Source: Chara braunii | Lineage: Eukaryota; Streptophyta; Charophyceae; Charales; Characeae | Length of the DNA: 27,534 bases | Assembly (NCBI GenBank): GCA_003427395.1 | Contig: BFEA01000173.1 | Location: forward strand, 2,125,619-2,153,152 | Reading direction: 5' to 3' | Shown here: positions 27,485-27,534 of the stretch, one piece after another | Layout: every line of letters begins with the position of its first letter | How positions within the stretch are numbered: the stretch's first letter is position 1 | The notes under the pieces: model-generated | What the model was told of the DNA's origin: nothing | Seen by the model: only the letters and a program-made list of their open reading frames with translations | Database searches by the model: none | Position numbers and translations under genes: made by a program

Positions 27485-27534
<50 letters not shown>
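27485..27534. repeat. (CT)n microsatellite at window end
   Basis: About 25 CT units reach the last base. Together with (GA)n at position 1 they are the same dinucleotide in inverted orientation. Confidence 0.97.

Noticed and set aside
1-27534. CRISPR arrays, rRNA genes or organelle gene clusters
   Set aside because: None seen. Direct repeats here are tandem or simple, without regular unique spacers, and no rRNA or plastid gene signature was recognised.

Overview
This is a repeat-dominated, gene-poor stretch of a eukaryotic nuclear genome, and I find no intact protein-coding gene in it. The retroelement remains suggest a green plant in the broad sense (streptophyte). There is a LINE of the plant L1 type whose 3' part carries a decayed zf-RVT-like region, tRNA-derived SINE-like elements, a hAT-type element with plant-style subterminal repeats, and a match to the tRNA-primed binding site of plant LTR retrotransposons. 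A charophyte alga would also fit, but the sequence alone cannot name the species. Many long open frames are artefacts of stop-free simple repeats.

Layout. 1-830: (GA)n and (AC)n microsatellites. 840-1560: two tRNA-derived SINE-like retroposons on the minus strand. 2.1-4.5 kb: degenerate GCCCA-rich repeats with poly-T, and one copy of a short TTAA-flanked inverted-repeat element (MITE). 4.5-7.9 kb: a 3.4 kb pyrimidine-rich pentanucleotide array (CTCTA/CTCCA type) ending in a 205 bp higher-order duplication. 7.9-8.35 kb: first copy of a dispersed repeat of about 460 bp with a TATA box. 8.35-12.5 kb: AT-rich, unassigned, with an LTR primer-binding-site match at 11.13 kb. 12.7-13.7 kb: a broken reverse transcriptase of Penelope-like type, split by a poly(A)-tailed retroposon. 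14.07-14.55 kb: a 233 bp tandem duplication. 15.8-18.3 kb: tRNA-like elements and the 3' part of a LINE ending in poly(A). 18.63-19.09 kb: second copy of the dispersed repeat, followed by a decayed charged ORF. 21.03-21.92 kb: a non-autonomous hAT element with a perfect 8 bp target duplication. 21.96-24.19 kb: LINE endonuclease and the start of its reverse transcriptase, interrupted by two more MITE loci. 24.9-25.2 kb: a GAA array. 25.4-25.9 kb: a possible host gene fragment or pseudogene. The window ends in (CT)n.

The strongest new observations are (i) a previously unnamed-looking MITE family of about 151 bp with TTAA on both sides, present at three loci including a tandem dimer; (ii) the hAT insertion with target duplication TTTTGACA; (iii) a Nextera mate-pair junction adapter assembled into that hAT element, a sequencing artefact that produces a false peptide; (iv) a Penelope-like RT in a plant-like genome; and (v) a 70 nt tRNA-like sequence with a perfect 7 bp acceptor stem but only one long arm besides the D-arm. 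No genes act together here as a pathway. The window is a record of nested insertions.
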